Numbered from the stretch's first letter, positions 1-12,236 are shown. The stretch is 64,000 nt of DNA from Halalkalibacter urbisdiaboli (GCF_002156385.1 NZ_MVJM01000003.1:414751-478750), one strand, 5' to 3'. Program-made: numbers and translations. Notes: generated by a model from the sequence alone, not told the origin.

Positions 1-995
1 CTGGTATGACTGGATACCAAGAAATTTTGTCTGACCCTTCCTATTGTGGTCAAATCGTCATGCTAACGTATCCGTTAATCGGGAATTATGGAATTAATCG
101 TGATGACTTTGAATCAATTTCACCTGCGATTCACGGACTCATTGTCAAGGAAGTTGAGTTGGAGCCGAGTCATTGGCGTTGTGAAGAATCTCTTCATAGC
201 TTGCTTGAGGCAAAAGGAATTCCAGGATTAGCTGGAATTGATACACGTAAATTAACACGCTCAATCCGTGAACACGGTACGATAAAAGGGCGTATATGTT
301 CATTAGATGTCAATGTTGATGAAGTCGTATCAGAACTAAAAGAATCAACGTGGATGACAGATCAGGTTGAAAAAGTCTCAACAAAAGACCCTTATCATGC
401 ACCTGGAAAAGGTCACCGAGTCGTACTTGTTGACTTCGGGATGAAGCATGGTATTTTACAAGAGCTTATTGAACGTCATTGTGATGTTGTTGTCGTGCCT
501 TACAATACTCCAGCTGAAGAAATTATCCGTCTTGGAGCTGATGGCATCATGTTAAGTAATGGTCCTGGTAACCCTGTGGACGTCCCAGAAGCGATTCAGA
601 TGATTCAAGATTTACTTGGTAAGGTTCCGATTTTTGGTATCTGCTTAGGACACCAATTATTAGCACTTGCATGTGGAGCGAAAACAGAGCGACTTCGTTT
701 CGGACACCGTGGTTCAAACCACCCTGTCCGTGAGCTTGCAACTGGAAAGATTGATATTACTGCACAAAATCACGGCTATACAGTTGTCGAGGATTCATTA
801 GAAGACACTCGTTTAGAAGTTACGCATGTAGCAGTAAACGATGGAACAGTTGAAGGAATTAGACACCTTGATTATCCTGCATTTAGTGTGCAGTATCATC
901 CTGAGGCTTCACCGGGGCCACATGATGCTAACCACTTATTTGATGAGTTTATTGCAATGATGGAAGCAAAGGTAAAATCAAAAGTAACGGTATAA
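1..995 (+). CDS. carA: Carbamoyl-phosphate synthase small subunit, 5' end cut by the window
   Basis: Glutaminase subunit (pyrimidine type, also pyrAA) that hydrolyses glutamine and passes ammonia to CarB for carbamoyl phosphate, the first step of UMP synthesis. The reading frame is already open at base 1, and the visible protein begins inside the conserved N-terminal domain (TGMTGYQEILSDPSY), so roughly 35 residues lie outside the window and the ATG at 6 is an internal methionine. The C-terminal class I glutamine amidotransferase domain is intact: the nucleophile elbow GICLGHQ carries the catalytic Cys, and QYHPEAS carries the His and Glu of the triad. carB starts 18 bases downstream, as expected for a pyr operon. 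Any PyrR attenuator would lie outside the window. Confidence 0.97.
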   Translation, partial: GMTGYQEILSDPSYCGQIVMLTYPLIGNYGINRDDFESISPAIHGLIVKEVELEPSHWRCEESLHSLLEAKGIPGLAGIDTRKLTRSIREHGTIKGRICSLDVNVDEVVSELKESTWMTDQVEKVSTKDPYHAPGKGHRVVLVDFGMKHGILQELIERHCDVVVVPYNTPAEEIIRLGADGIMLSNGPGNPVDVPEAIQMIQDLLGKVPIFGICLGHQLLALACGAKTERLRFGHRGSNHPVRELATGKIDITAQNHGYTVVEDSLEDTRLEVTHVAVNDGTVEGIRHLDYPAFSVQYHPEASPGPHDANHLFDEFIAMMEAKVKSKVTV

Positions 996-1013
996 TGATG
1001 GGAGCGAATAAAA

Positions 1014-4000
1014 ATGGGAAAGCGTACTGATATAAATAAGATTCTCGTAATTGGTTCTGGTCCAATTGTCATTGGACAAGCGGCGGAGTTTGACTATGCT
1101 GGTACACAAGCTTGTCAAGCATTAAAAGAAGAGGGCTATGAAGTCATTTTAATTAACTCCAATCCGGCGACAATTATGACCGATACGACGATGGCTGATC
1201 GTGTTTACATTGAGCCAATTACTCTTGAATTTGTTAGTCGTATCATTCGTCAAGAGCGTCCAGATGGTATTCTAGCAACTTTAGGTGGACAAACAGGTTT
1301 AAACATGGCAATGGAACTTGAAGAGTCTGGAATATTAGACTTATACAATATTGAGTTACTTGGAACGAAGTTAGATGCGATTAAAGAAGCTGAAGACCGT
1401 GAGAAATTCCGTTCTTTAATGAATCGCCTAAATGAACCAGTTCCTGAAAGTGAAATTGTTCATACATTAGCTGAAGCACAAGACTTTGTTAAGGAGATTG
1501 GTTACCCAGTAATTATTCGTCCCGCTTATACATTAGGTGGAACTGGTGGGGGGATCGCTCATAATGATGAAGAGCTTTATGAATTCGTCTCAAGTGGCTT
1601 AAAGTATAGCCCGGTTACACAATGTTTAGTTGAAAAGAGTATTGCAGGCTTTAAAGAAGTTGAATATGAGGTAATGCGTGACGGAAAAGACCAAGCGATT
1701 GTTGTTTGTAACATGGAAAACTTTGACCCAGTTGGCGTTCACACGGGTGATTCAATTGTTTTTGCACCGAGTCAAACGCTAACAGATAGAGACTATCAAA
1801 TGCTTCGAAATTCTTCATTGAAAATTATTCGCGCCCTAGGAATCGAGGGAGGTTGTAATGTCCAGTTTGCCCTTGATGCTGAAAGTAACGATTATTATAT
1901 TATTGAAGTTAATCCACGTGTAAGTCGTTCATCAGCACTTGCGTCTAAAGCAACAGGGTATCCAATTGCGAAAATCGCTGCGAAAATTGCGGTCGGATAT
2001 AGTCTAGATGAGTTGAAAAATCCAGTTACTGGAACAACATATGCAAGTTTTGAGCCTGCTTTAGACTATGTAGTTTCGAAAATTCCACGTTGGCCATTTG
2101 ATAAATTCGAGGCGGCAAACCGTTCACTTGGAACACAAATGAAAGCAACGGGAGAAGTAATGGCGATTGGACGTAATGCTGAAGAATCACTACTTAAAGC
2201 AGTTCGTTCTTTGGAGGCTGGTTATGACCATGTCTATGATGCTGATGTTTCGGCATTATCAACGGAAGAGCTTCAAGCAAAAGTCGTGAAGCCAGATGAC
2301 CAACGTTTATTCGCACTTTCTGAATTATTACGCCGTGGTATTACAGTGCAAGAAATGAACGAATCTACGAAAATTGACCGTTTCTTTTTGCAAAAGCTAG
2401 AGCGTATTATTGCAATTGAAAAAGAATTACGTGATGCACCAAATGATTTAGACGTATTAAGAAAAGCAAAAGACCGTGGGTTCTCAGATTCTGCTATTGC
2501 TGGATTCTGGAATACAGAAGAAATCGACATATATAACCTACGTATGAATAATGAAATCAAGCCAGTTTATAAAATGGTTGATACGTGTGCAGCAGAATTT
2601 GAATCTGCTACTCCGTATTTTTATGGAACGTACGAGGATGAAACTGAATCAATCATTACGGATAAGAAAAGTATTCTCGTTCTTGGTTCTGGTCCAATCC
2701 GTATCGGGCAAGGAATAGAGTTTGACTATGCAACGGTTCATACGGTTTGGGCAATTAAAGAAGCTGGTTATGAAGCAATCATCATGAATAATAACCCAGA
2801 AACCGTATCAACGGACTTTAGTACGTCTGATAAACTTTATTTTGAGCCATTAACTATTGAAGATGTTATGCATGTTGTCAATCATGAGCAACCAGAAGGC
2901 GTAATCGTTCAGTTTGGTGGACAAACAGCGATTAACTTAGCAGCTGACTTAGAAGCACGTGGTGTGAAAATTATCGGAACATCTCTTGAGGATATGGACC
3001 GTGCAGAAGACCGTGACAAGTTTGAGCAAACCCTAATGTCACTTGAAATTCCACAACCACTTGGAAAAACTGCAACTTCTGTAGAACAAGCAGTAGCCAT
3101 CGCAACAGAAATTGGTTATCCAGTTCTTGTTCGTCCTTCATATGTTCTTGGTGGACGTGCGATGGAAATTGTTTATAAAGAAGAAGAACTATTAAACTAC
3201 ATGGCAAATGCCGTGAAAATTAATCCGAAGCACCCTGTATTAATTGATCGTTATTTAACAGGGAAAGAGCTTGAAGTTGACGCAATTTCAGACGGAACGA
3301 ATGTATATATTCCAGGAATGATGGAGCATATTGAGCGTGCTGGTGTCCACTCTGGTGACTCGATTGCGGTTTACCCACCACAAACCGTACCAGAGCATTT
3401 AAAGCAAAAGCTAGTTGACCGTACGATTGCAATTGCAAGAGGTCTAAACATTGTAGGACTTCTTAACATTCAGTTTGTATGGCATCAAGATGAAGTATAT
3501 GTACTTGAAGTTAACCCACGTTCAAGTAGAACGGTCCCATTTTTAAGTAAAATTACAGGTGTTCCAATGGCGAACCTTGCAACAAAGGTAATGCTCGGAA
3601 AAACATTACCTGAATTAGGATATGAAACAGGCTATCATCCAGAAGCTGATGTTGTATCTGTTAAGGTCCCAGTGTTCTCCTTTGCGAAATTACGTCGTGT
3701 GGACATTACACTTGGACCAGAAATGAAATCAACTGGGGAAGTAATGGGGCGTGACAAAACGCTAGAAAAGGCACTTTATAAAGGGTTAATCGGTGCAGGG
3801 ATGAACATTCCAAAACACGGTGCAGTGTTATTTACGATTGCGGATAAAGACAAAGACGAAGCGATGAGTCTTGTCGAGCGCTTCCACCGTATCGGTTATG
3901 ATATTTTAGCTACTTCTGGAACAGCAAGCATGATTCAAGAAGCGAACATTCCAGTAACTGTTGTGAATAAAATTGGTGATGAAAGTCCACATTTACTAGA

Positions 4001-4205
4001 TGTTATTCGTCAAGGAAAAGCTCAATTTGTGATTAACACTTTAACAAGAGGGAAACAGCCTGCGCGTGATGGCTTCCGTATCCGAAGAGAGTCTGTTGAA
4101 AATGGCGTTGTATGTTTAACATCGATTGATACAGCGGCAGCATTATTATCGGTACTTGAATTAATTACTTTCTCATCAGAAAGTATGCCAGCAATGCAAT
4201 CGTAA
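1014..4205 (+). CDS. carB: Carbamoyl-phosphate synthase large subunit
   Basis: Synthetase subunit (pyrAB), 1063 residues, normal for the pyrimidine-specific Bacillus form. It makes carbamoyl phosphate from bicarbonate, ammonia from CarA, and two ATP. The sequence shows the internal duplication: two ATP-grasp halves, each opening with a similar motif ([12 protein letters not shown] near residue 12 and [12 protein letters not shown] near residue 560). Each half has the EVNPR metal/ATP motif ([12 protein letters not shown] and [11 protein letters not shown]). The last ~130 residues form the MGS-like allosteric domain, where UMP and PRPP act in relatives. Start is ATG with GGGAG upstream; pyrK follows after 11 bases. 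Confidence 0.98.
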   Translation: MGKRTDINKILVIGSGPIVIGQAAEFDYAGTQACQALKEEGYEVILINSNPATIMTDTTMADRVYIEPITLEFVSRIIRQERPDGILATLGGQTGLNMAMELEESGILDLYNIELLGTKLDAIKEAEDREKFRSLMNRLNEPVPESEIVHTLAEAQDFVKEIGYPVIIRPAYTLGGTGGGIAHNDEELYEFVSSGLKYSPVTQCLVEKSIAGFKEVEYEVMRDGKDQAIVVCNMENFDPVGVHTGDSIVFAPSQTLTDRDYQMLRNSSLKIIRALGIEGGCNVQFALDAESNDYYIIEVNPRVSRSSALASKATGYPIAKIAAKIAVGYSLDELKNPVTGTTYASFEPALDYVVSKIPRWPFDKFEAANRSLGTQMKATGEVMAIGRNAEESLLKAVRSLEAGYDHVYDADVSALSTEELQAKVVKPDDQRLFALSELLRRGITVQEMNESTKIDRFFLQKLERIIAIEKELRDAPNDLDVLRKAKDRGFSDSAIAGFWNTEEIDIYNLRMNNEIKPVYKMVDTCAAEFESATPYFYGTYEDETESIITDKKSILVLGSGPIRIGQGIEFDYATVHTVWAIKEAGYEAIIMNNNPETVSTDFSTSDKLYFEPLTIEDVMHVVNHEQPEGVIVQFGGQTAINLAADLEARGVKIIGTSLEDMDRAEDRDKFEQTLMSLEIPQPLGKTATSVEQAVAIATEIGYPVLVRPSYVLGGRAMEIVYKEEELLNYMANAVKINPKHPVLIDRYLTGKELEVDAISDGTNVYIPGMMEHIERAGVHSGDSIAVYPPQTVPEHLKQKLVDRTIAIARGLNIVGLLNIQFVWHQDEVYVLEVNPRSSRTVPFLSKITGVPMANLATKVMLGKTLPELGYETGYHPEADVVSVKVPVFSFAKLRRVDITLGPEMKSTGEVMGRDKTLEKALYKGLIGAGMNIPKHGAVLFTIADKDKDEAMSLVERFHRIGYDILATSGTASMIQEANIPVTVVNKIGDESPHLLDVIRQGKAQFVINTLTRGKQPARDGFRIRRESVENGVVCLTSIDTAAALLSVLELITFSSESMPAMQS

Positions 4206-4216
4206 GAGGAGGAATC

Positions 4217-6614
<2,398 letters not shown>

Positions 6615-6616
6615 GT

Positions 6617-7249
6617 ATGAAAGAAGTAATTGCGAAACACCTATTAACGATAAATGCAGTTAGCCTAAGTCCGAATGAGCCTTTTACGTGGACATCAGGT
6701 ATTAAATCACCAATTTATTGTGATAATCGGATGACACTATCATATCCTGAGGTTCGTCGAGACATTGCACAAGGATTATCACAAATAATTAAAGAAAAAT
6801 TTTCAGATGTTGATGTGATTGCCGGAACAGCAACTGCGGGAATTCCTCATGCTGCATGGGTGAGTGAAATTCTTGATTTACCGATGGCCTATATTCGTGG
6901 CTCTGCTAAAGGCCATGGCAAGCAAAATCAAATAGAAGGTAAGATTGAAAAAGGCCAGAAGGTTGTTATCGTTGAAGATTTAATTTCAACTGGAGGAAGT
7001 GTCATAACATCTGCGGAAGCTGTTCGTGCTGTTGGAGCTGAGGTTGTTGGTGTTGTCGCTATTTTTACATATGAACTAGAGAAAGCAGCAAACAATTTTG
7101 CAGAAGCTGAGTTAACGACTGAAGTTCTTACTAATTATTCAACATTAGTAGATGTAGCAAAACAATTTGAGAGAATTACTGAGGAAGAATGGACGAAGCT
7201 TGTTCAATGGCGTAAAGATCCAACTTCTGAAGCATGGATGACGATTTAA
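6617..7249 (+). CDS. pyrE: Orotate phosphoribosyltransferase
   Basis: Joins orotate to PRPP to give OMP, 210 residues. The PRPP-binding motif [13 protein letters not shown] (near residue 115) and the flexible-loop region [15 protein letters not shown] (near residue 95) are intact. The ribosome site GGGAGGGG overlaps the pyrF stop. In B. subtilis this is the last pyr gene; here a methyltransferase frame overlaps or abuts its 3' end, so the operon seems extended by one gene. Confidence 0.97.
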   Translation: MKEVIAKHLLTINAVSLSPNEPFTWTSGIKSPIYCDNRMTLSYPEVRRDIAQGLSQIIKEKFSDVDVIAGTATAGIPHAAWVSEILDLPMAYIRGSAKGHGKQNQIEGKIEKGQKVVIVEDLISTGGSVITSAEAVRAVGAEVVGVVAIFTYELEKAANNFAEAELTTEVLTNYSTLVDVAKQFERITEEEWTKLVQWRKDPTSEAWMTI

Positions 7250-7914
7250 ATATGACAATGAAGAAGATGGAAGCAAGTGACTTTGATTCCCTCGTCGGAT
7301 TTTTTGATGCCATGGCCCAAACGCCATGGCTCTCTCACGTTCATGATGAGTTAAAGGCAATGTCTGGTTCTTGGCTTAATAAAGATGTTTTAGATGTTGG
7401 TTGTGGTACAGGAAGACTGCTTGCACGCGGTGTAAACGAGGCAAGAAGCTTAACAGGTGTCGACCTTTCAAAAGAAATGGTCAAAGCAACAACTTCACTG
7501 TTAGATGCAAAAGCAGGGGGGATAAAAACTAACGTTGCTGTAGCGGATGCATATGGCTTACCATTTGATGATGAATCGTTTGATAGCAGCATGTCAACAT
7601 GTGTGATGTTTTTGCTTCCTGAGCCTGAACGTGGCCTTAGAGAATTGTTTCGTGTCACCCGTGTAAACGGAGTCATTTGTATGCTTAATCCTACACCGAA
7701 AATGAATCCTAAAGCAGCGAGTGATTATGCAAAAAGACATCAAATAACCGGTTTCGAGGAACGTGCATTATTAAGCTGGTCTACTATCTCAACAACGAGA
7801 CATCGTTATGATAAACAGTCTTTTTCGGATTTACTTATAAAGGTAGGGGCAGCTAATGTTGAACATAAAGCTGTTTTGGACGACTTAGCGCTAATTACTG
7901 TTGCAAGAAAGTAA
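7234..7914 (+). CDS. Class I SAM-dependent methyltransferase, substrate unknown
   Basis: A UbiE/Methyltransf_11-like protein of up to 226 residues. The SAM-binding motif I is clear ([15 protein letters not shown], near residue 50). It is followed by an acidic strand end ([12 protein letters not shown]), motif II ([14 protein letters not shown]) and motif III ([17 protein letters not shown]). The start is uncertain: ATG 7234 overlaps pyrE by 16 bases, while ATG 7252, 7258 and 7267 also lie in frame; none has a strong Shine-Dalgarno sequence, so coupling to pyrE translation is likely. It ends directly at a strong terminator and looks like the last gene of the pyr transcript. Nothing in the sequence identifies the methyl acceptor. 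A role in pyrimidine or quinone metabolism would be a guess. Confidence 0.85.
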   Translation: MDDDLNMTMKKMEASDFDSLVGFFDAMAQTPWLSHVHDELKAMSGSWLNKDVLDVGCGTGRLLARGVNEARSLTGVDLSKEMVKATTSLLDAKAGGIKTNVAVADAYGLPFDDESFDSSMSTCVMFLLPEPERGLRELFRVTRVNGVICMLNPTPKMNPKAASDYAKRHQITGFEERALLSWSTISTTRHRYDKQSFSDLLIKVGAANVEHKAVLDDLALITVARK

Positions 7915-7916
7915 AA

Positions 7917-7946
7917 AAATCCGAGCTTACTCTTAAGCTCGGATTT
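7917..7946. terminator. Bidirectional intrinsic terminator
   Basis: A perfect 13-bp stem (7917-7929 with 7934-7946) encloses a four-base loop. A-rich sequence precedes it and T-rich sequence follows, so it can stop transcription both from the pyr operon and from the minus-strand oxidoreductase gene that converges on it. Confidence 0.93.
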
Positions 7947-7950
7947 CTTC

Positions 7951-10308
7951 TTAGTTAGCCTCCATTTCTAAATCATCAATACGCTTTTCTAAATACTCGG
8001 TATCCTTACGTGCATTAAAACGGTCAGCTTTTTCAACTTTTACAGCAATGCTGTAATCAGGAATACCGGCAAATTTCTCGTAACGCCCTTTTGGTAAAAG
8101 GAAGTTTCCTTCCGGGAAAAGCACGCCAAGATTTCCACGTGAAATCGATACAAACTTCGCGCGACCTTGGAAGACACCAAATTGATTGTATACGACAATC
8201 CCTTCGCCTTCATTGATGCTTAATTCTTTAGCATCATCTTCGTTTATTAACACATCGTAACGACCTGATAGATTAAATGGGTCTGTTTCACTATAAACCA
8301 TCGAGTTAAATTGCTTTCCACGTCTCGTTGTAATATAAAAATCACCTGGTTTTTTATTTAAGTCAGGAATCTCAACGGAAATCAAGTTTCCTTTTCCATC
8401 TTGTGTAGGACAAATTCCGTCTTCACATAACCAAGCGCCACCCCATTGGAATACATCCCCTTGTTTTTTCAAATATTGAACCCCATCGTAATTTGGATTT
8501 GCTACAGCAATTTCGTCACGAATTGCTTGACCATCTGCGAAGTCAACTAAGTGAGCTGTTTCTGGTTTAACGCGCTTCGCCAAATCTATATAAATCTTCC
8601 ATTCAGAACGAGCTTCTTTAATTTCATTTTTATTTCCCTCAATTTTTGGTGAGAAATAGACCATTCGTTCAGTAGAAGTAGATGTTCCACCGCCATCTTG
8701 CTCATAACGAGTTTTGGCAGGTAATACAATAACGGCTTCTTTGGCATCAACAAGTGTAGAGGTGTTTAAAATAATATCTTGATGAACACGAATGTCCAAT
8801 TCAGATAATGCCTTTTCTACGAATTCAGGATCTGGCATCGTTTCAAGGAAGTTACCACCAGACATATAGTAAAGTTTAATTTTGCGTTCATTTTCTTCAG
8901 GTAGAACGATATTTTCTAAAGTTACCCCGACGATATCACCTTGCCATTTTGGAAGCTCAAATCCCCAAATCTTTTCAATTCGTTCGATATTTTCACCTTT
9001 AAAGTCGCCTCCAGGAAGAACAAATGGATCGGCACCCATTTCTCCGCTTCCTTGTACAGAAGAGTGGCCACGGAACGGCATTAATCCACTGTGCTTTCTT
9101 CCTAAATAACCACGTAGGAGAGCTAAATTTGCCACTTGTGAGATGTTATCTGTAGCAAAAGAATGCATTGTTAAGCCTAATGCCCAAGCAAATACGGCAT
9201 TTTTACTTTTTGCTAAAAGCTCTGCTAATTCAAAAATGCGTTCCTTAGAAACACCAGAGGATTCAACAATGTTGTCCCAAGAATGATTTTGAACCGTTTC
9301 TTTTAATTCTTCATATCCATTTACATGTTCGTTCACAAAAGCATGGTTTATGGCAGAGCCATGTTCTTGTTCTTCCATATCAAACCAATGCTTCATAATG
9401 CCGTGCATAAAAGCAATATCTCCACCAATATTCACTTGATAGAAGTCATCGGCTACTTTCGTTCCAAAAATGGCAGACTCGGGAACAGAAGGAACCCAGT
9501 ACTTGTCCATAGCTGGTTCTTTATAAGGATTGATTACAATGATTTTTGTTCCCTTTTTCTTTGCTTCAAGCATGTATTTTGTAGATACAGGAGATGCGTT
9601 TGAAGCAACACTTCCCCAGAACAAGAGCACATCTGTTCCAATCCAATCTTGGTAGTTCGCTGTAGATGCTCCAACACCAATGGAGCGCTTTAGTGCAGTT
9701 TTACTTGGTGAGTGACAAATACGAGATGCATTATCGATATTATTAGTTCCTAAGAACCGAGCAACCTTTGCAGCTACATAATACGACTCGTTCGTAATAC
9801 CACGAGATGTTAAATAAAAAGCATATTGCTTAGGGTTCAATTTTTTCATTTTATCTGCGATCATATCCATTGCTTCATCCCATGAAATCCGAGAAAACGT
9901 TCGCTCACCAGGTTTACGGATCAATGGATAAGGAATTCGTCCCAATTTACGAAGTTCCGTACTTGAATATTTACGTAATTCATCAATATCTGAATGAAGA
10001 ATGTCTTCTTTAATTGCAGGTGCTGTGTTTAGTCGTAAAACATTAAAGCGAGTTGTACACATATGTGGCCCTGTTAAAGTTTGGTCATATAACCCTGAAA
10101 CACCGAGAGCACAGCCATCACAAACACCTTTTGTAATGATATTCGCCGCATAGCTAAGATTATCCTTATTTTCCCATACTGTTTTTAACGAATCACGAAT
10201 ATGTTTCGGTTTAACCTTACCTAAGCCAAAAGGAATTGGACTAACCCAATGTTCCGGTGCAGGCATTTTTGACTTTTTCATAGGTCCGGGATGTTTTGTT
10301 TTCCCCAT
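7951..10308 (-). CDS. FdhF/YdeP-family molybdopterin oxidoreductase (formate dehydrogenase alpha-like)
   Basis: A 785-residue oxidoreductase of the DMSO-reductase superfamily, closest in layout to the YdeP/FdhF-like group. RICHSPS places Cys198-His199 where E. coli FdhF has SeCys-His, so Cys is the predicted molybdenum ligand. GVCDGCALGV (Cys63, Cys66) and Cys84 sit where the N-terminal iron-sulfur site is expected. There is no N-terminal ferredoxin-like extension of the kind in the ~980-residue Bacillus formate dehydrogenases, and no Tat signal, so it should be cytoplasmic. The C-terminal ~140 residues fit the molydopterin-dinucleotide-binding beta-barrel (TTRRGKQFNSMVYSE). Start ATG follows AGGAGTG. 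Neighbours fdhD, moaA and an OFA transporter support a formate-related role, but the substrate is not proven by sequence. Confidence 0.88.
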   Translation of the reverse strand: MGKTKHPGPMKKSKMPAPEHWVSPIPFGLGKVKPKHIRDSLKTVWENKDNLSYAANIITKGVCDGCALGVSGLYDQTLTGPHMCTTRFNVLRLNTAPAIKEDILHSDIDELRKYSSTELRKLGRIPYPLIRKPGERTFSRISWDEAMDMIADKMKKLNPKQYAFYLTSRGITNESYYVAAKVARFLGTNNIDNASRICHSPSKTALKRSIGVGASTANYQDWIGTDVLLFWGSVASNASPVSTKYMLEAKKKGTKIIVINPYKEPAMDKYWVPSVPESAIFGTKVADDFYQVNIGGDIAFMHGIMKHWFDMEEQEHGSAINHAFVNEHVNGYEELKETVQNHSWDNIVESSGVSKERIFELAELLAKSKNAVFAWALGLTMHSFATDNISQVANLALLRGYLGRKHSGLMPFRGHSSVQGSGEMGADPFVLPGGDFKGENIERIEKIWGFELPKWQGDIVGVTLENIVLPEENERKIKLYYMSGGNFLETMPDPEFVEKALSELDIRVHQDIILNTSTLVDAKEAVIVLPAKTRYEQDGGGTSTSTERMVYFSPKIEGNKNEIKEARSEWKIYIDLAKRVKPETAHLVDFADGQAIRDEIAVANPNYDGVQYLKKQGDVFQWGGAWLCEDGICPTQDGKGNLISVEIPDLNKKPGDFYITTRRGKQFNSMVYSETDPFNLSGRYDVLINEDDAKELSINEGEGIVVYNQFGVFQGRAKFVSISRGNLGVLFPEGNFLLPKGRYEKFAGIPDYSIAVKVEKADRFNARKDTEYLEKRIDDLEMEAN

Positions 10309-10330
10309 GTTTATTCACTCCTAAAGCGTA

Positions 10331-10359
10331 TATTTAAATGTATGAATCCCTAGTTTCAA
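10331..10359 (-). promoter_or_regulatory. Weak candidate promoter for the oxidoreductase
   Basis: On the minus strand TTGAAA (10354-10359) and TAAATA (10331-10336) are separated by 17 bases. The -10 matches the consensus poorly. If used, it would lie downstream of the attenuator and bypass it, so it matters for interpreting the leader. Confidence 0.3.
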
Positions 10360-10392
10360 AGGGTCTTATTTACATATTTATGGTTATTCTTG

Positions 10393-10438
10393 AAAAAAAC
10401 CACCGCTCTTTTCTGTAAGAAAGAAAAGGACGGTGGTT
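10393..10438 (-). terminator. Leader terminator upstream of the oxidoreductase
   Basis: Read on the minus strand, a long GC-rich-based stem (AACCACCG pairing with CGGTGGTT, with further pairing of CTTTTCT and AGAAAAG) is followed by a run of U. It lies 84 bases before the oxidoreductase start and 42 bases after the DUF2294 stop. Its first four bases (AACC) are shared with the closing stem of the upstream structured motif, as in an attenuator. Confidence 0.85.
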
Positions 10439-10473
10439 AAGTCTTGAGCAGGGGCGCTACCAAGTGCCAAACC
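10435..10473 (-). promoter_or_regulatory. Structured leader motif, copy A (candidate riboswitch or antiterminator)
   Basis: Minus-strand RNA that begins GGUUUGGCACUUGG, continues with the core UAGCGCCCCUGCU and closes CAAGACUUAACC. GGUU pairs with the final AACC, CUUG with CAAG, and the conserved core fills the apical loop. The same core, UAGCGNCCCUG, occurs twice more in the window, both upstream of the co-oriented OFA transporter. The 3' AACC is also the first arm of the following terminator, so the two folds exclude each other. I do not recognise it as TPP, SAM, FMN, purine, THF, Moco, ykkC, preQ1 or fluoride type. Confidence 0.6.
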
Positions 10474-10479
10474 TTATTA

Positions 10480-10845
10480 TTATAAAAACTTTTTTTCAAT
10501 ATTTTCATCAAAAACGAAAATGGACATTCCAAAATCACGTTCAATATCAATATCAACAAATAAATCAAGGTATTTACATCCTAAAAACTCTTCCATTTCA
10601 GTAGGATGATTTTTGCGATACATATCTTTAACCATTTCAGTTCTGGCTGCTCGGAGCATTTGTTTCCCATCATCTGCAGAGGCAATAAATTTTTCGATTG
10701 GTGATAAATTTCCTTCCATCTCGCAAATAGCCCAATTTTTACAAAATGTTGTATTAATTTTGCTCGGACCTTTTCCCATATGTTTTTTACGAAAAGCCCG
10801 AACTAAATTACTAAATTCCGCTTCGTATTTATTCATCGACTTCAA
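10480..10845 (-). CDS. DUF2294-family protein
   Basis: A 121-residue soluble protein with the pattern of the DUF2294 family: an N-terminal helix with KHMGKGP (residues ~21-27), a central FCKNWAICEMEGNLSPIEKF segment and a C-terminal hydrophobic strand (DLFVDIDIERDFGMSIFVFD). No signal peptide or membrane segment is present. It lies 47 bases after the OFA transporter and is transcribed with it; its stop codon is followed within 7 bases by leader motif A and then the oxidoreductase gene. The family has been labelled Na-translocating in some databases, but I see nothing in this sequence to support ion transport. Biochemical function is unknown; position suggests a role tied to the formate/oxidoreductase system. 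Confidence 0.8.
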   Translation of the reverse strand: MKSMNKYEAEFSNLVRAFRKKHMGKGPSKINTTFCKNWAICEMEGNLSPIEKFIASADDGKQMLRAARTEMVKDMYRKNHPTEMEEFLGCKYLDLFVDIDIERDFGMSIFVFDENIEKKFL

Positions 10846-10892
10846 CCCTTTTTTTATTCTAAAGAAAAGGGTAGTGTTTGTTAGTCAAAAAG

Positions 10893-12155
10893 TCAACTTG
10901 CATGCTTAACCGTTTTGTCCTTTTCTGCGCGGAGTTTCTTCACATCAATTGCAGTGAAAATCGAAACAATCAATGCAACGACAAACAGTCCACCAAAGAA
11001 TGATAAGCTTCCTGAGTAGCTACCAGTTGTATCTTTAATCCATGCAGCGAATAGTGGACCGACAAGACCGGCTGCTGCCCAAGCTGTTAAGATATAGCCG
11101 TGGATGGCTCCCAATTGCTTCGTTCCAAATACATCACCGATAAAGGCTGGGATTGAAGCAAAACCTCCACCGTAGCAAGTATAAACGATAACAACAAAAA
11201 TCGAGAAGATCACTTGACTCGTGATGGTTGGCAATAGGAAGAAGATAGGGATTTGCAGGACGAAAAATGTAATATACGTATTAACTCGTCCGATGTAGTC
11301 TGAGATTGAAGCCCAGGCAAGGCGACCAATTCCATTTGCAATACCTAACGCTCCAACTAATGTTGCTGCCTCGCCAGTAGATAAGCCAATGCTTTCCTCT
11401 GCTAATGGTTTCATCGCAGAAATAATGGCGATACCACAGGTAACATTTATAAATAACATGATCCACAAGAAATAAAAACGTTTTGTCTTTATTGCTTCAT
11501 TTGCTGTTAATTGAGATAAGTCTTCTCTAACTTTTTTAGCTCCTGATTGAACTTTTTCTTTAAATCCTTCAGGTGCCCATCCCTCAGGTGGTTTTTCTAA
11601 ATAAAGAGAGGATAATATCATTATAATAAAATAAGAACCACCTAAAATATAAAATGTTTGTGCAATTCCTACACTCGAGATTAATGAATTCATAATTGGG
11701 CTAGCGATAGCAGCAGCAAATCCAAATCCCATAATAGCCAGTCCAGTGGCTAGGCCTCTACGATCCGGGAACCATTTTACTAAAGTTGAAACGGGTGCGA
11801 TATAGCCTACCCCTAAACCAACTCCACCTAAAACACCATAAAATAAATAGAGTAATGGCAGTGAACTCATACTTACAGCAAAACCTGATCCCGCGATTCC
11901 AATCGCAAAAAAGATTGTTGATACAAGACCTGCTTTTCTTGGACCGTGTTTCTCTACAAAGTGCCCCATAAAAGCAGCTGATAACCCTAAAAATAAAATG
12001 GCAATACTAAAGGTTAATTGTACTTGACTAGATGACCAGCCAAATTGTTCAATAAGTGGAGTTGTAAAATTACTCCAGGCATAAACAGATCCAATTGAAA
12101 TATGAATTCCAACGGCTGCTAATGCAATTAGCCAACGATTTTTCACTTTTTCCAT
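10893..12155 (-). CDS. OFA-family MFS transporter (oxalate/formate antiporter-like)
   Basis: A 420-residue major facilitator protein with about twelve hydrophobic helices. The opening NRWLIALAAVGIHISIGSVY and the following YAWSNFTTPL are typical of the oxalate:formate antiporter family, and the cytoplasmic loop after helix 2 has the MFS-type GHFVEKHGPRKA. The central loop (~195-225) is polar. In the cell it would move small carboxylates such as formate or oxalate across the membrane, which fits its position ahead of a formate dehydrogenase-like enzyme. The substrate is inferred from family and context. ATG follows GGAGAGG, 20 bases after the leader terminator, so its expression should depend on read-through of that terminator. 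Confidence 0.9.
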   Translation of the reverse strand: MEKVKNRWLIALAAVGIHISIGSVYAWSNFTTPLIEQFGWSSSQVQLTFSIAILFLGLSAAFMGHFVEKHGPRKAGLVSTIFFAIGIAGSGFAVSMSSLPLLYLFYGVLGGVGLGVGYIAPVSTLVKWFPDRRGLATGLAIMGFGFAAAIASPIMNSLISSVGIAQTFYILGGSYFIIMILSSLYLEKPPEGWAPEGFKEKVQSGAKKVREDLSQLTANEAIKTKRFYFLWIMLFINVTCGIAIISAMKPLAEESIGLSTGEAATLVGALGIANGIGRLAWASISDYIGRVNTYITFFVLQIPIFFLLPTITSQVIFSIFVVIVYTCYGGGFASIPAFIGDVFGTKQLGAIHGYILTAWAAAGLVGPLFAAWIKDTTGSYSGSLSFFGGLFVVALIVSIFTAIDVKKLRAEKDKTVKHAS

Positions 12156-12175
12156 CTACTACCTCTCCTTTTCAC

Positions 12176-12236
12176 AAAAAAACCGTCGCCTTTCCTTTTT
12201 GGAACATCGTGATCCCAAAAAGAAATTGCGACGGTT
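12176..12236 (-). terminator. Leader terminator upstream of the OFA transporter
   Basis: On the minus strand AACCGUCGC pairs with GCGACGGUU across a long A/U-rich upper stem (pairing of UUUCUUUUUGG with CCAAAAAGGAAA), followed by seven U. It ends 20 bases before the transporter start codon, leaving room only for the ribosome site. The first AACC is shared with the closing stem of the motif at 12233-12266. Confidence 0.87.
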
